DNA of 44,168 nt. Origin: Deltaproteobacteria bacterium. GTDB taxonomy: Bacteria > Desulfobacterota > Binatia > UBA9968. This document shows positions 1 through 9,250 of the stretch, one piece after another (the stretch's first letter is position 1; each line of letters opens with the position of its first letter). The stretch spans positions 1-44,168 of the forward strand of contig JACPAM010000027.1 in NCBI GenBank assembly GCA_016180805.1, in the 5' to 3' direction. A program made the position numbers and the translations under genes. The notes below the pieces were generated by a model. That model was not told the origin of the DNA. It searched no databases and worked only from the letters and a program-made list of their open reading frames with translations.

Positions 1-672
1 TCCCTTCGCGCTCACGATCCCGGCGGTCACGGTGTGGTCCAGGCCGAAAGGGTTGCCGATGGCCATCACCCACTCGCCCACCTCCAGCTTGTCCGAGTCA
101 CCGAGCAGTGCAGAGGGTAAACGGTTTCGCGTGTCGATCTTGATCACCGCGATGTCGGTTTTCTGGTCTCTGCCGACCACCTTGGCTTCGACCTCCCGCT
201 CATCGGCGAGCTTCACCACGATCTTTTGCGCGTTCTCCACCACGTGATTGTTGGTGAGAATCAATCCGTCGCGATCGATAATGAAACCCGAGCCGAGGCT
301 CTTCTGTCGCTGCGGGCCGCGCGGCGGCGGACCACCGAAGAACCGGTGCCAAAACTCGCTAAACGGATCCTCCTCCCCAAACGGACTGCCGAAGCCTTGG
401 AAGCCCTCCGTCACCTGTGTGGTGGCGATGTTCACCACGACCGGACTGAGCGCCTTCGCCAACCCTACAAAATCGGGCAATCCTTGCGCTGGAGGAACGG
501 TACGGATCTCCGATCCCCCTGTTTGACCCGCCAGCCGAACGTTGGCGAAGTGGTCGCCGGATAGCCAGCCCAGGCTCCCGCTCAACCCCAGCCCGACCAG
601 AGCCGAGACGACGCCTACGACGACCAAATCCTTAAAGGTTACTCTTTTAGCCCACATCCCCTTCTCTTCCAT
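1..672 (-). CDS. HtrA/DegP-family serine protease, N-terminal part (cut by window edge)
   Basis: Envelope trypsin-like protease that degrades or refolds misfolded exported proteins. The visible 224 residues begin with a short cytoplasmic stretch and one hydrophobic segment (about residues 15-38) that acts as a signal anchor, followed by a Pro/Gly/Phe-rich linker and the protease domain. The catalytic His lies in TNNHVV (His143) and the catalytic Asp in TDIAVIK (Asp173). The serine motif and the PDZ domains lie beyond the left edge. The start is the ATG at 672; an in-frame ATG five codons later is possible. It sits 9 bp downstream of the DUF1844 gene and is probably co-transcribed with it. The HtrA assignment is secure; which paralogue (DegP, DegQ or MucD) cannot be told. 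Confidence 0.93.
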   Translation of the reverse strand, partial: MEEKGMWAKRVTFKDLVVVGVVSALVGLGLSGSLGWLSGDHFANVRLAGQTGGSEIRTVPPAQGLPDFVGLAKALSPVVVNIATTQVTEGFQGFGSPFGEEDPFSEFWHRFFGGPPPRGPQRQKSLGSGFIIDRDGLILTNNHVVENAQKIVVKLADEREVEAKVVGRDQKTDIAVIKIDTRNRLPSALLGDSDKLEVGEWVMAIGNPFGLDHTVTAGIVSAKG

Positions 673-681
673 GCCATACCT

Positions 682-1116
682 CTATTTCTTCTTCACCGCC
701 TCGACGTACCTCATACGCAGGTCATAGAGCACGTCCTCCATGAGTTTCTCTTCTCCCTGATCCAAGTTCCCCCGGGTTTTCTCCCGCAAAATCCCGATGA
801 TGTCGATCATCTGCTTGGCGACCGGCAGAGCGCTCTCCACCTGGCCGCTGAGCGGATTGGGGATTTCGCCTAAGTGCATCAGCGCCTGCGTGCTGAGACC
901 GATCACGAAGGTAGAGAAACTGATCTCCGGAAGGTCCTCGCCGGCCCCTCCTTCTTTGCCGCTGGTCTTGTCTCCACCGCGCTCGTCCGCTCGGGTTATC
1001 CCCGCCCCCACCTCTCCCGCCTTTCCCTCCCTCGGCTCTCCCGCTTCAGGGGAAAAACGGCGGCGGTCTTGCACCCTAAAACCCTTCTCTGCTCCCTTTT
1101 CTCCCTCTCCGGCCAT
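682..1116 (-). CDS. DUF1844 domain protein
   Basis: Small cytoplasmic protein of unknown function (144 residues). The N-terminal half is charged and low in complexity (Gly/Glu/Arg/Lys). The C-terminal half, from the PEISFSTFVIGLSTQALMHLG stretch onward, is the DUF1844 domain, a helical region rich in Leu/Met that ends in a Lys tail. I chose the ATG at 1116 because GGGAG precedes it by a few bases; a TTG at 1128 would add four residues. DUF1844 genes are common in deltaproteobacteria and related phyla, and here the gene lies directly upstream of an htrA homologue. No function is established for the family, so none is given. Confidence 0.8.
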   Translation of the reverse strand: MAGEGEKGAEKGFRVQDRRRFSPEAGEPREGKAGEVGAGITRADERGGDKTSGKEGGAGEDLPEISFSTFVIGLSTQALMHLGEIPNPLSGQVESALPVAKQMIDIIGILREKTRGNLDQGEEKLMEDVLYDLRMRYVEAVKKK

Positions 1117-1192
1117 AGGATCTCCCAATCTGGGGCCGTGACGAGGAGAACGCTCCCCGGGACACGTCCCGAATCATTCTCCGCTCCGCGCT

Positions 1193-1230
1193 AAAAAAAC
1201 TCGACCTGGCCGACCCAATCAGGCGTCGAG
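1193..1230 (-). terminator. Rho-independent terminator after the family 9 glycosyltransferase
   Basis: On the minus strand CTCGAC pairs with GTCGAG, extended by CTG/CAG across a small bulge, and is followed immediately by seven T. It lies between the glycosyltransferase stop (1385) and the DUF1844 start, so it separates the two transcription units. Confidence 0.75.
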
Positions 1231-1384
1231 GCCCTGTGACCTCTGCAAACGAATCGAGGGCAACCTTTGAAAAGCTTCAGGAAGGAATCTCCCGCCTGTA
1301 AACCTTCAACAGATCCAAGCGTAACAGCGTAACTCAGCACGCTCCTCAAGCGCTATCGCTGCGCTAGACACGCAAAAGTTTAAA

Positions 1385-2449
1385 TTACTTACAAAAAAGA
1401 TTAAACTCTGAACCCCGCCTTGTCAAGGATGCAAGTCCGGTCGGTGAATCGGCGCGCAGCAGACCCTCCAACGTGGCGATGACTTTGTCGGGGCCGAGGT
1501 CGGTTAAGCACATACGGTGCGCGCAAACTTTCCGGTCGTGATCGGAGCACGGTGAACACGCCACGTGCTGCCTTGCGACGATGACGCGTCTTCCCCGCGG
1601 CGCCCACTGGACCGGGTCGCTCGGGCCGAACAGAGCGGCGGCGGGGATTCCGACAGCCGCTGCCAAATGGGTGAGACCGCTGTCGTTGCCGAGGTAGAGA
1701 TCGCATCGGCTGAGCAAAGCCGCGACTTTTCCCAAGCTCTCGTTGCGGACCACCAGCGAGCTTCGACAGAGACTCTCCGCTTCCGATCTCGCTGTCTCCG
1801 CGGGTCCCAGAAACGTCAGGACTTGACCGCGAATGCTTTCTTTCCACCACCGGGCCACGGCGCTGAAAAACTCCGCTGGCCAATTCTTCGCTTTCGACCC
1901 GCTCCCCGGACCGAGCGCGAGCACCCTGCCATCGGCAAGGTCATGCATTCGCCAAAAACGCACGCTCCATTCCAGCGCATCGCCTCGCAGGACAATGCGC
2001 GCCAAGGGTTGTGGCAAAGGGCTCTCGCCGAGACAGGAGAGGTAGTACTCCGTCATGTGCTGCCGCCATTCGCGCGGCCGAAACGGAAAGCTTTTCAGCC
2101 TGCCGTTGGTCAGACTCGAGAGGTTAGCGACGAAAGCCGGCTGGCCACTTGCCATCCACGAGTAGACGTGCGCATAAGGGAGAAAAAATTCCCGCAGCTC
2201 GGCGTCACGGCCTGCGCCCGTGGTGAAAAGGCGCGAGATTTCACGGGACTCCAAGGAGCGAGTCCTTATCCTTGAAGGGAGAATCTCGGCGTACTCCGAG
2301 TGCGCGAACAGATCCGCGTCCCGCCCGGCCGCGAGCCGCTCGAGCGCCGGCAGGAAGCAGAGAAAATCTCCCAGGGCTCCGGGAAAAATGACCAGAATCC
2401 TCTCGGAGCCGACCGGAGAAGCCGTTGGGAAACCGGATTCAATTGACAT
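1385..2449 (-). CDS. Glycosyltransferase family 9 (ADP-heptose:LPS heptosyltransferase-like)
   Basis: Predicted GT-B glycosyltransferase acting on lipopolysaccharide or another surface glycan. The 354 residues show the family 9 pattern: an N-terminal Rossmann start with [12 protein letters not shown] (residues 19-30), the nucleotide-sugar domain opening with [12 protein letters not shown] (about 180-191), and the diagnostic NDSGLTH motif (255-261) followed by ALFGPSDP. Near the C-terminus is a Cys-rich CSPC...CAHRMC segment found in many family 9 proteins. The ATG at 2449 has no clear ribosome-binding site and lies inside the divergent cysK promoter region. The donor and acceptor sugars cannot be inferred, and no other LPS genes lie nearby. 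Confidence 0.85.
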   Translation of the reverse strand: MSIESGFPTASPVGSERILVIFPGALGDFLCFLPALERLAAGRDADLFAHSEYAEILPSRIRTRSLESREISRLFTTGAGRDAELREFFLPYAHVYSWMASGQPAFVANLSSLTNGRLKSFPFRPREWRQHMTEYYLSCLGESPLPQPLARIVLRGDALEWSVRFWRMHDLADGRVLALGPGSGSKAKNWPAEFFSAVARWWKESIRGQVLTFLGPAETARSEAESLCRSSLVVRNESLGKVAALLSRCDLYLGNDSGLTHLAAAVGIPAAALFGPSDPVQWAPRGRRVIVARQHVACSPCSDHDRKVCAHRMCLTDLGPDKVIATLEGLLRADSPTGLASLTRRGSEFNLFCK

Positions 2450-2471
2450 TCACGCGGCGAAAATATAGCAT
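2443..2471 (+). promoter_or_regulatory. Candidate sigma-70 promoter for cysK-larE
   Basis: A perfect -35 TTGACA at 2443-2448 is followed after 17 bp by TAGCAT at 2466-2471. This gives a leader of about 50 nt to the GTG start of cysK. It overlaps the start codon of the divergent glycosyltransferase gene. Confidence 0.5.
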
Positions 2472-2526
2472 ACGCCTGATCTCTTTACGATCCTGCCTGA
2501 CCATATATAAAGGAACCGCTCGAACC

Positions 2527-3480
2527 GTGGCGAAACGAAACGGCGCTCGCTCCATCCTGAACCTGATCGGTTCCACTCCTGTCGTCAAAATACGAAATTT
2601 GGCCGGTCCCCATGATGCCGAAGTATGGGCGAAACTGGAGTCGTTCAATCCCGGGGGCTCCGTCAAGGATCGAATTTGTCTGAGCATGATCGAGGCCGCG
2701 GAGCGCGACGGGAAGTTGAAGCCCGGCGCGACCATCGTGGAGCCGACCAGCGGGAACACAGGGATTGGCCTGGCGCTCGTCGCCGCGGTAAAGGGGTACC
2801 GCTTGATTCTGACGATGCCGGACACCATGAGCGAGGAGCGGCGAAGCCTACTCGCCGCCTACGGCGCCAGTCTGATCCTCACGCCGGACACGAAAGGCAT
2901 GGGCGGGGCTATCCGCAAAGCCGAAGAGCTCGTGCTCGAGCATCCGGAGTATTTCATGCCGCAGCAGTTCAACAACCCCGCAAACCCCGAAATCCATCGG
3001 CGCACCACGGCCGTGGAGCTGCTCCAACAGTTTCCGAGAGTCGACGCGTTCGTGGCGGGGGTCGGAACGGGAGGGACCATCACGGGCGTCGGCGAGGTGC
3101 TGAAGGACAAGATGAAAGGGGCCCGGGTCTACGCGGTGGAACCGGCGGCGTCGCCCGTCATATCCGGAGGAGAGCCGGGATACCACAAGATTCAAGGGAT
3201 CGGCGCAGGCTTCATCCCCGCAGTGCTGAACACCCAGATTTACGACGAGGTCATCACCGTCAGCGATGAGGACGCCGCCCTCTGGACAAGGCGATTGGCG
3301 TTGGAAGAAGGCATCCTGGTAGGGATCTCCTCGGGTGCCGCGTGTTACGCTGCCCTGAAGGTCGCCAAGGAAATGGGCCGGGGCCATGTTGTCGTGGCGG
3401 TCTTCCCCGACAAAGGGGAGCACTATCTCAGCACGGAGATTTTCAGCGATCGCCGATGGACACCAAGCTCGAAGGATTGA
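2527..3480 (+). CDS. cysK: Cysteine synthase (O-acetylserine sulfhydrylase)
   Basis: PLP enzyme that makes L-cysteine from O-acetylserine and sulfide in the cytoplasm. The 317-residue protein shows the PLP-lysine motif PGGSVKDR (Lys47), the substrate loop PTSGNTG (about residues 73-79), the phosphate-binding [10 protein letters not shown] and the C-terminal GISSGAA. I chose the GTG at 2527 because AAGGAA precedes it and conserved sequence begins just after it; the open frame runs further upstream but overlaps the promoter. It overlaps larE by 25 bp, so the two are co-translated. The pairing makes sense because LarE takes sulfur from its own cysteine or a bound cluster, so a cysteine supply is linked to a sulfur-transfer enzyme. 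CysK and CysM are hard to separate by eye; CysK fits better. Confidence 0.92.
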   Translation: MAKRNGARSILNLIGSTPVVKIRNLAGPHDAEVWAKLESFNPGGSVKDRICLSMIEAAERDGKLKPGATIVEPTSGNTGIGLALVAAVKGYRLILTMPDTMSEERRSLLAAYGASLILTPDTKGMGGAIRKAEELVLEHPEYFMPQQFNNPANPEIHRRTTAVELLQQFPRVDAFVAGVGTGGTITGVGEVLKDKMKGARVYAVEPAASPVISGGEPGYHKIQGIGAGFIPAVLNTQIYDEVITVSDEDAALWTRRLALEEGILVGISSGAACYAALKVAKEMGRGHVVVAVFPDKGEHYLSTEIFSDRRWTPSSKD

Positions 3481-4268
3481 AAGAAACCCTGCGGGAAACC
3501 GACGGGGTCGTGGTAGCGTTCTCGGGTGGCGTGGATTCTACCTTCCTCCTTAAAGTCACCCATTCGGTGCTCGGCGATCGTGCGGTTGCGCTCACCGCCT
3601 CGTCGCCCACGGCGCCACCGGGAGAGCTCGAGGCGGCTCAGGAACTGGCTCGCCAGATTGGGTGCCGCCACATCATCCTGGACTCGCACGAATTGGAAAA
3701 CCCGGCGTTCGCCCGCAATCCGGTCAATCGCTGCTACTTTTGCAAGGATGAACTCTACCGGATCTGCCGCAGCGAGGCCGAACGCCTGGGATTCTCCACG
3801 GTCGTCGATGGCACGAACTTGGACGACCTTAAGGATCACCGTCCCGGCCTCAAAGCGGCCAAGGAATGGCGGGTCCGTCATCCGTTGGTCGAAGCGCGAC
3901 TAACCAAAGCGGACATCCGGCAATTCAGCCGGGAGCTGAATCTGCCGACCTGGGACAAGCCGGCCATTGCCTGCCTCTCTTCCCGTTTTCCCTATGGGGT
4001 TGCCATCAACATGGACAGACTGGAAAAGATCGCGGCGTGTGAGCGCTTTCTGAGGGAGCTCAACTTCCGGCAGTTTCGCGTCCGGTATCACGGCGAACTG
4101 GTGCGGATCGAGGTCGCCCCGTCGGAAATAGAGCGGCTCTTCGACGCGGCCACTAGAGCGGCGATCGTCGAGCGATGCCAGCAGGCGGGTTTCAGCTTCG
4201 TTACCCTCGACCTTCAAGGGTATCGGACCGGCAGCATGAACGAGCCCTTGCGCCACAAACCCTCCTGA
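3456..4268 (+). CDS. larE: ATP-dependent sulfur transferase LarE, three-cysteine type
   Basis: PP-loop ATPase that inserts sulfur into pyridinium-3,5-biscarboxylic acid mononucleotide during synthesis of the nickel-pincer nucleotide cofactor of lactate racemase-type enzymes. The 270-residue protein has the PP-loop SGGVDS (residues 23-28) and the LarE core. Three cysteines are placed as in cluster-containing homologues: Cys93 and Cys96 in NRCYFCK and Cys173 in [10 protein letters not shown]. Cys173 corresponds to the sacrificial cysteine of single-cysteine LarE. The ATG at 3456 lies inside the end of cysK. No larA, larB or larC is present in the window, so the client enzyme is unknown. Confidence 0.9.
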   Translation: MDTKLEGLKETLRETDGVVVAFSGGVDSTFLLKVTHSVLGDRAVALTASSPTAPPGELEAAQELARQIGCRHIILDSHELENPAFARNPVNRCYFCKDELYRICRSEAERLGFSTVVDGTNLDDLKDHRPGLKAAKEWRVRHPLVEARLTKADIRQFSRELNLPTWDKPAIACLSSRFPYGVAINMDRLEKIAACERFLRELNFRQFRVRYHGELVRIEVAPSEIERLFDAATRAAIVERCQQAGFSFVTLDLQGYRTGSMNEPLRHKPS

Positions 4269-4292
4269 GCACCCAATCCCTAGCCTGGATTC

Positions 4293-4435
4293 CTTCGAAA
4301 GCCTGCCGGGGCCCGAGTCTTCGGGCCGCGGCCGATAGACTAAGCTCCCTCGGGAAGCGCGCTCTCGGCTGCGGCCGATGGGTTCGTGCCATGAGTCGTG
4401 CCGTTTGTAATCGGACGTCCGCAGCCTCGCTCGCG
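4293..4435 (+). repeat. Modular palindromic repeat, copy 1
   Basis: First of three dispersed copies. A left module (about 4293-4335) contains a perfect 7-bp hairpin, GGCCCGA-GTCT-TCGGGCC. A core (4342-4435) contains two GC-rich arms that pair imperfectly and the perfect decamer palindrome CGGACGTCCG. Copy 1 fills the gap between the convergent genes larE and ispD, so it may act as a bidirectional terminator. The core is nearly identical to the copies at 22256-22374 and 23103-23270. Confidence 0.85.
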
Positions 4436-4489
4436 CAGGCTCGGTCTACGGTACGTTGTGACTTTTCCTGCCTTCATGAATAATAGGCC

Positions 4490-5185
4490 CTAGGCATGCT
4501 TTTGGCTTAGCAGCGCTTCGGCAAATAAGAGATCCTCTGGAAACGTGATCTTAATGTTAGTCCGTTCCCCTTCAAGAACCACGACCGGCTTTCCCAGCCG
4601 CTCTACCAACGCGGCGTCGTCGGTGGCCTCAGCATCTTCGTCGACCGTGCTTCGGTGAGCTTCGAGGGCGACCTCGACGCGAAAAGCTTGCGGGGTTTGA
4701 ATCTCCCAGAGGGTTTCTCGATCCAGGGTCTCGCGAACGCGCCGATCCGCGGGCACGATCTTGATCGTATTCCGCGCCGGGACGCCGACCACGGCGGCTC
4801 CTTCCGCCAGCGCCGCCGCCACACAGCGATCGATTAGCCCGGAGGACACCAGCGGGCGGGCCCCATCATGGATGACCACAACCTGGCAATCCGCATCGAG
4901 GCGCGCCAACCCCTGCCGCACGGAATCCTGCCTCCTCGGCCCGCCCGATTGAAATACGCATTCCAGACCGTGAAGTTGGGGAGCGTTGCGGACAATCTCC
5001 TGACACTTCGAGAGATCCTCCTCGGCCGCAACCACGATCACCCGCCGCACGGTTCGGGACTGGGCGAAACGGCCGAGAGTGTGAAGAATAAGGGGAGAGC
5101 CTGCGAGAATCACAAAGGGCTTACGAACCTCCCCGCCCATCCTTCTCCCCTCGCCGGCCGCAACCACCACGGCGTTCACTTGCAT
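4490..5185 (-). CDS. ispD: 2-C-methyl-D-erythritol 4-phosphate cytidylyltransferase
   Basis: Third step of the MEP isoprenoid pathway: CTP plus MEP gives CDP-ME. The 231 residues carry the nucleotidyltransferase loop AAGEGRRMG near the N-terminus, a conserved HDGARP motif in the middle, TPQAF, and EATDDAALVE towards the C-terminus, all typical of IspD. The length matches the family. It lies 84 bp downstream of carD on the same strand, across a terminator. carD followed by ispD is a recurring gene order in deltaproteobacteria and actinobacteria. No ispF follows; the gene is convergent with larE. Confidence 0.94.
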   Translation of the reverse strand: MQVNAVVVAAGEGRRMGGEVRKPFVILAGSPLILHTLGRFAQSRTVRRVIVVAAEEDLSKCQEIVRNAPQLHGLECVFQSGGPRRQDSVRQGLARLDADCQVVVIHDGARPLVSSGLIDRCVAAALAEGAAVVGVPARNTIKIVPADRRVRETLDRETLWEIQTPQAFRVEVALEAHRSTVDEDAEATDDAALVERLGKPVVVLEGERTNIKITFPEDLLFAEALLSQKHA

Positions 5186-5206
5186 GAGCCGATTGCCTTA
5201 TCGAGT

Positions 5207-5241
5207 AAAATAAAGGCCGAGAGAGTCTCCCCTCTCGGCCT
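5207..5241 (-). terminator. Rho-independent terminator between carD and ispD
   Basis: On the minus strand AGGCCGAGAG and CTCTCGGCCT form a perfect 10-bp stem with an 8-nt loop, followed by TTATTTTA. It lies directly after the carD stop. Transcription into ispD therefore needs read-through or its own promoter. Confidence 0.88.
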
Positions 5242-5269
5242 CTGGGAAGCGCGCGTTTCGACAACGCCA

Positions 5270-5752
5270 CTAGTGGGTGAAGATATGGCGCAGCTCCTCC
5301 ATGATCTTTTCCTCCGAGTGGGAGCGAGCGATGGAAAGCTCTTTGACCAGGAGGTTTTTCGCCGTATCCAGCATCTTGCGTTCCCCAAACGAGAGCTCCT
5401 TATCCCCTTTGAGAACGAACAAATCCCGCAGCACCGTAGCAATCTCGAGAATGGATCCGGTTTTGATCTTTTCCGTGTATTCGCGATACCGCCGATTCCA
5501 GGTCTGCTGGTCCGCCTCCACTTTCTTCTGGCGTAAAATTTTATAGACTTTGGTGACCATTTGCCGATCGATGATTTTTCTTAGACCCACGGATTGCACA
5601 TTGTCGATAGGGACCAAAATCTTCATGTCGCTATCGAGAATACGCAGCATATAATACCTTGTTTCCGTCCCGGAGATGATTTGCGTCCGGATCGCCTCGA
5701 TCTGTCCCACCCCGTGGGCGGGGTAGACGACCTTCTCGCCAACCTTAAACAT
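5270..5752 (-). CDS. carD: CarD-family RNA polymerase-binding transcription regulator
   Basis: Binds the RNA polymerase beta subunit and stabilises open promoter complexes, often at rRNA promoters. The 160-residue protein begins MFKVGEKVVYPAHGVGQIEAI, the typical start of the CarD/CdnL/TRCF RNA polymerase-interacting domain (about residues 1-65), and continues with the all-helical DNA-binding C-terminal domain. The ATG at 5752 is fixed by AGGAGG seven bases upstream; the longer open frame is leader sequence. A sigma-70-like promoter lies about 240 bp upstream, so the mRNA has a long leader. Confidence 0.95.
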   Translation of the reverse strand: MFKVGEKVVYPAHGVGQIEAIRTQIISGTETRYYMLRILDSDMKILVPIDNVQSVGLRKIIDRQMVTKVYKILRQKKVEADQQTWNRRYREYTEKIKTGSILEIATVLRDLFVLKGDKELSFGERKMLDTAKNLLVKELSIARSHSEEKIMEELRHIFTH

Positions 5753-5985
5753 ATATGCCTCCTGTCGTTGTATTGCCGCCATCACCGCTGTCGGCGGCGG
5801 AAGTTGCGCGTTTGAAATGGTTCGAAGGCGAAGCGTCTTTAATGACAAAAACCGAAGGCGGGATGAATGGAATGGGAGGTGAAGATAACCGGCAACTTGG
5901 GACGAGCACGATCCCTCCTGTGCGTAAGCACCCGGCAAAAAAATTAGCGGCCGTAAACTTCAGACCGCCATTTCAAAGCCCCTTT

Positions 5986-6015
5986 ACCATAGCGCATCGG
6001 ACCGGGCTTAGTCAA
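5986..6015 (-). promoter_or_regulatory. Candidate sigma-70 promoter of carD
   Basis: On the minus strand TTGACT (6010-6015) and TATGGT (5986-5991) are separated by 18 bp. The rest of the 5753-6122 gap is a leader of about 225 nt before carD, with no open frame I can support. A short CAGCG-AGAG-CGCTG hairpin lies just after the rimI stop. Confidence 0.5.
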
Positions 6016-6122
6016 GGGCACAAAGCCAAAAAACAATACGGAAGAAATTTAGCAGGATGTGAGTAATATCTAACGCATAACTTAAGATTTTTCCAGCGCT
6101 CTCGCTGATGCCAGGGGAGGAC

Positions 6123-6632
6123 TTACCGGCGAATCTCCAGGGCCATGATTACCGCATCTTCACCGTCATCGGAATAATAGCCTCTACGGATTCCCTGGGA
6201 AACAAAGCCTACAGACTGGTACAGGCGCTGCGCCGCCTCATTGGACCTGCGCACCTCGAGCGTTATTCGACTCCGCCCTTCGTGCTTTGCCTCGTCAATG
6301 ACGGCCAGCAGGAGGGAGCGGCCAATTCCCTGCCGGCGATGGGCCGGATCGACCGCCAAATTGTGGATATCGATTTCGCTCGGAAGGAGCCAATAGATAA
6401 CGTAGCCTACGGGCTTGCCCTCGATCATCGCGAGCAGAGAGCGAGCGCATGGAACCCGCAACTCCTGGAGAAAAAAACGCGGGCTCCAGGGATACGCAAA
6501 TGACGCCTTTTCAATTGCCAAGATGTCCTCGAGGTCCGAGGAGGTAACCGATCGGAGCTGGAGCCGGCCTTCAGAAACGGAAAAGTCACGGGACTCACGC
6601 TCTTCCCGCGGCTTTTCCGTCGATCTCTCCAT
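6123..6632 (-). CDS. rimI: Ribosomal protein S18-alanine N-acetyltransferase
   Basis: GNAT acetyltransferase that acetylates the N-terminal alanine of ribosomal protein S18. The 169-residue protein shows the GNAT fold, with IHNLAVDPAHRRQGIGRSLL (acetyl-CoA pyrophosphate loop RRQGIG), then LEVRRSNEAAQRLYQSVGF and the C-terminal YYSDDGEDAVIM segment that marks RimI. It carries about 25 extra N-terminal residues compared with the E. coli protein; the start at 6632 has no strong ribosome-binding site. It lies 13 bp after the ferredoxin-fusion gene, so the two are probably co-transcribed. No tsaB or tsaD is adjacent. Confidence 0.9.
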   Translation of the reverse strand: MERSTEKPREERESRDFSVSEGRLQLRSVTSSDLEDILAIEKASFAYPWSPRFFLQELRVPCARSLLAMIEGKPVGYVIYWLLPSEIDIHNLAVDPAHRRQGIGRSLLLAVIDEAKHEGRSRITLEVRRSNEAAQRLYQSVGFVSQGIRRGYYSDDGEDAVIMALEIRR

Positions 6633-6645
6633 GTCGCGCGTGCCG

Positions 6646-8040
<1,395 letters not shown>

Positions 8041-8060
8041 CTACTTCACCCTGTGGTCTT

Positions 8061-8089
8061 TAATTACTTTTTTCACCCATCCTTGTCAA
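8061..8089 (-). promoter_or_regulatory. Candidate promoter of the ferredoxin-fusion gene
   Basis: On the minus strand a perfect TTGACA (8084-8089) is followed after 17 bp by TAATTA (8061-8066), a poor -10. It lies about 25-60 bp upstream of the ATG at 8028. Confidence 0.4.
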
Positions 8090-8143
8090 TCATCAGTGGC
8101 GGATCTTGAAAGCCGGAGAAAGGCTATGTTAAAGATAAAAAAG

Positions 8144-8219
8144 GGCGGCGTACCCAAGTGGTTAAGGGAGAGGTCTGCAAAACCTCGATGCGGCGGTTCG
8201 AATCCGCCCGCCGCCTCCA
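8144..8219 (+). tRNA. tRNA-Cys (GCA)
   Basis: Complete cloverleaf: acceptor stem GGCGGCG/CGCCGCC, a D arm with CCC/GGG, anticodon stem GAGGT/ACCTC around loop CTGCAAA (anticodon GCA), and T stem GGCGG/CCGCC with TTCGAAT. The discriminator is U, the identity base of tRNA-Cys, and CCA is encoded at 8217-8219. It borders the decayed accessory region that follows. Confidence 0.97.
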
Positions 8220-8597
8220 CTATCTCCTCAATATTCTTACCTAGAATGTTCCCGCCCGTTTCCAAAAATCCCTTCGGTGAGGGGAGCCAGGAAGCCTCGA
8301 TTTTTCGAAGGGATCGGAGCTGGCATCACAGTAGGTGCAAAAACAAATGATTTTGGCGCATACCGAATAAGGATTCCCCTCGGGGTCGTTCCGATTGAGT
8401 CGAGGCGTCGATCAAACCGATCCTGAGACAAAACGAACCAGGGAAAACAGTAAAAGAACGGCTCCTGACTTACCGCCCGGCGGACCGGTTCTGACGGAGG
8501 CTTAGTTACGTCGTGCCGATAGCTGACCGATTGAAGCGGCTTACTCTTCGCTGCTAGACCCCGATCACCGCTGTCTTCACAATTCTATTGAAGCAAA
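8220..8597. other. Gene-free stretch after tRNA-Cys
   Basis: I see no gene, terminator or repeat that I can support here. The only open frame of note (minus strand, 64 codons) has no recognisable motif or ribosome-binding site. Base composition is less GC-rich than the neighbouring genes, as expected for decayed sequence. Confidence 0.5.
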
Positions 8598-8825
8598 CCC
8601 TGATCCGACATTTTTACGGCATGAAATTGCGCTCAGAGCGGCTTGCCGCGCAAACCACGAGCCTATGTTGCTGTGATCGTTAAGTTCACCAATTGTGAGA
8701 AATCTCCGTGCTTGTCAAAACTGCACTCTGCCTTTGAGAAATCTCCGTGCTTGTCAAAACTGCACTCTGCCTTGCGGGACCGGTGTGATCACGATTTCAA
8801 GCCAGTATTTTTTGTCGGATCAGGG
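8598..8825. mobile_element. Small inverted-repeat-bounded element (MITE-like or IS remnant)
   Basis: A perfect 13-bp inverted repeat, CCCTGATCCGACA at 8598-8610 and its complement at 8813-8825, bounds 228 bp. Reading inward from each end, both termini continue with five A/T bases and then TAC. A 4-bp CAAA lies directly outside each end (8594-8597 and 8826-8829) and could be a target duplication. No transposase is inside. Ends starting with CC and a 4-bp duplication resemble the IS1380 family, but this is only a suggestion. Confidence 0.5.
8696..8773. repeat. Perfect 39-bp tandem duplication
   Basis: The unit at 8696-8734 is repeated exactly at 8735-8773. It lies inside the 228-bp inverted-repeat element. 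The unit length is a multiple of three, so a chance open frame (8643-8849) runs through it with a 13-residue repeat, but I see no support for coding. Confidence 0.9.
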
Positions 8826-8895
8826 CAAATTGCTGTCACTTTCGTCTAAAGAGTCAGCCGATAGGTAGGGCAGAAGCGAATATGGAAGTTGCCCC

Positions 8896-8951
8896 AGCCC
8901 GATTCTCTATCAGATGGACCGGTTCGTCTGAGTAGGGAATCGGGCTTTTTT
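8896..8951 (+). terminator. Orphan Rho-independent terminator-like hairpin
   Basis: AGCCCGATTC (8896-8905) and GAATCGGGCT (8937-8946) form a perfect 10-bp stem followed by a T run to 8951. The 31-nt loop holds a second, weaker stem around CCGGTT. No gene ends just upstream, so it may end a small RNA or be a relic of a lost gene. Confidence 0.65.
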
Positions 8952-8953
8952 CA

Positions 8954-9250
8954 TTGACGCTTGACGCCCAGGAGTTCATCCGCCGCTTCCTGCTTCACAT
9001 CCTTCCCGATGGCTTCATGCGCGTGCGTCACTTTGGCTATCTGGCCAACCGAACCAAAAAGCAGAACCTCTCTCGGTGTCGAGAACTTTTGGGACTCAAT
9101 CCCGCTCTGCCCGAAGTCCCCAAGAAGTCCTCTCAGGATCTCATGCTGGAGCTCACCGGCATCGATCTGTCCAGATGCCCCCGCTGCAAGCAGGGAACCA
9201 TGAGGATCGTGGCCGAGCTGCCAAGGATCTCTCCATGGAACTCCTCATGA
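8954..9250 (+). pseudogene. IS91-family transposase, C-terminal remnant
   Basis: The 98-codon frame matches the end of IS91-type Y2 transposases: EFIRRFLLHILPDGFMRVRHFGYLANR, then a leucine-rich stretch, then the CPRCKQGTM cysteine pair and a short tail. The N-terminal zinc finger and the whole catalytic HUH/Y2 region are missing; the frame begins just after the orphan hairpin. No intact copy is present. Clearly a decayed insertion, not a functional gene. The family assignment rests on the conserved RRFLLH..P.GF and H.G.LANR pattern. Confidence 0.75.

Noticed and set aside
4342-4483. A conserved peptide (SLGKRALGCGRW...CNRTSAASL) that can be read from all three repeat copies
   Set aside because: It is only the translation of the conserved repeat DNA. 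The frames differ in start and end, lack ribosome-binding sites and have no stop in common.
8144-8219. tRNA-Cys 3' end as one half of an attachment-site pair
   Set aside because: I found no second copy of the tRNA 3' end in the window, so no island boundary can be drawn.
8643-8849. A 68-codon open frame with a 13-residue internal repeat
   Set aside because: The repeat is the 39-bp tandem DNA duplication inside a mobile-like element; no ribosome-binding site or family match.
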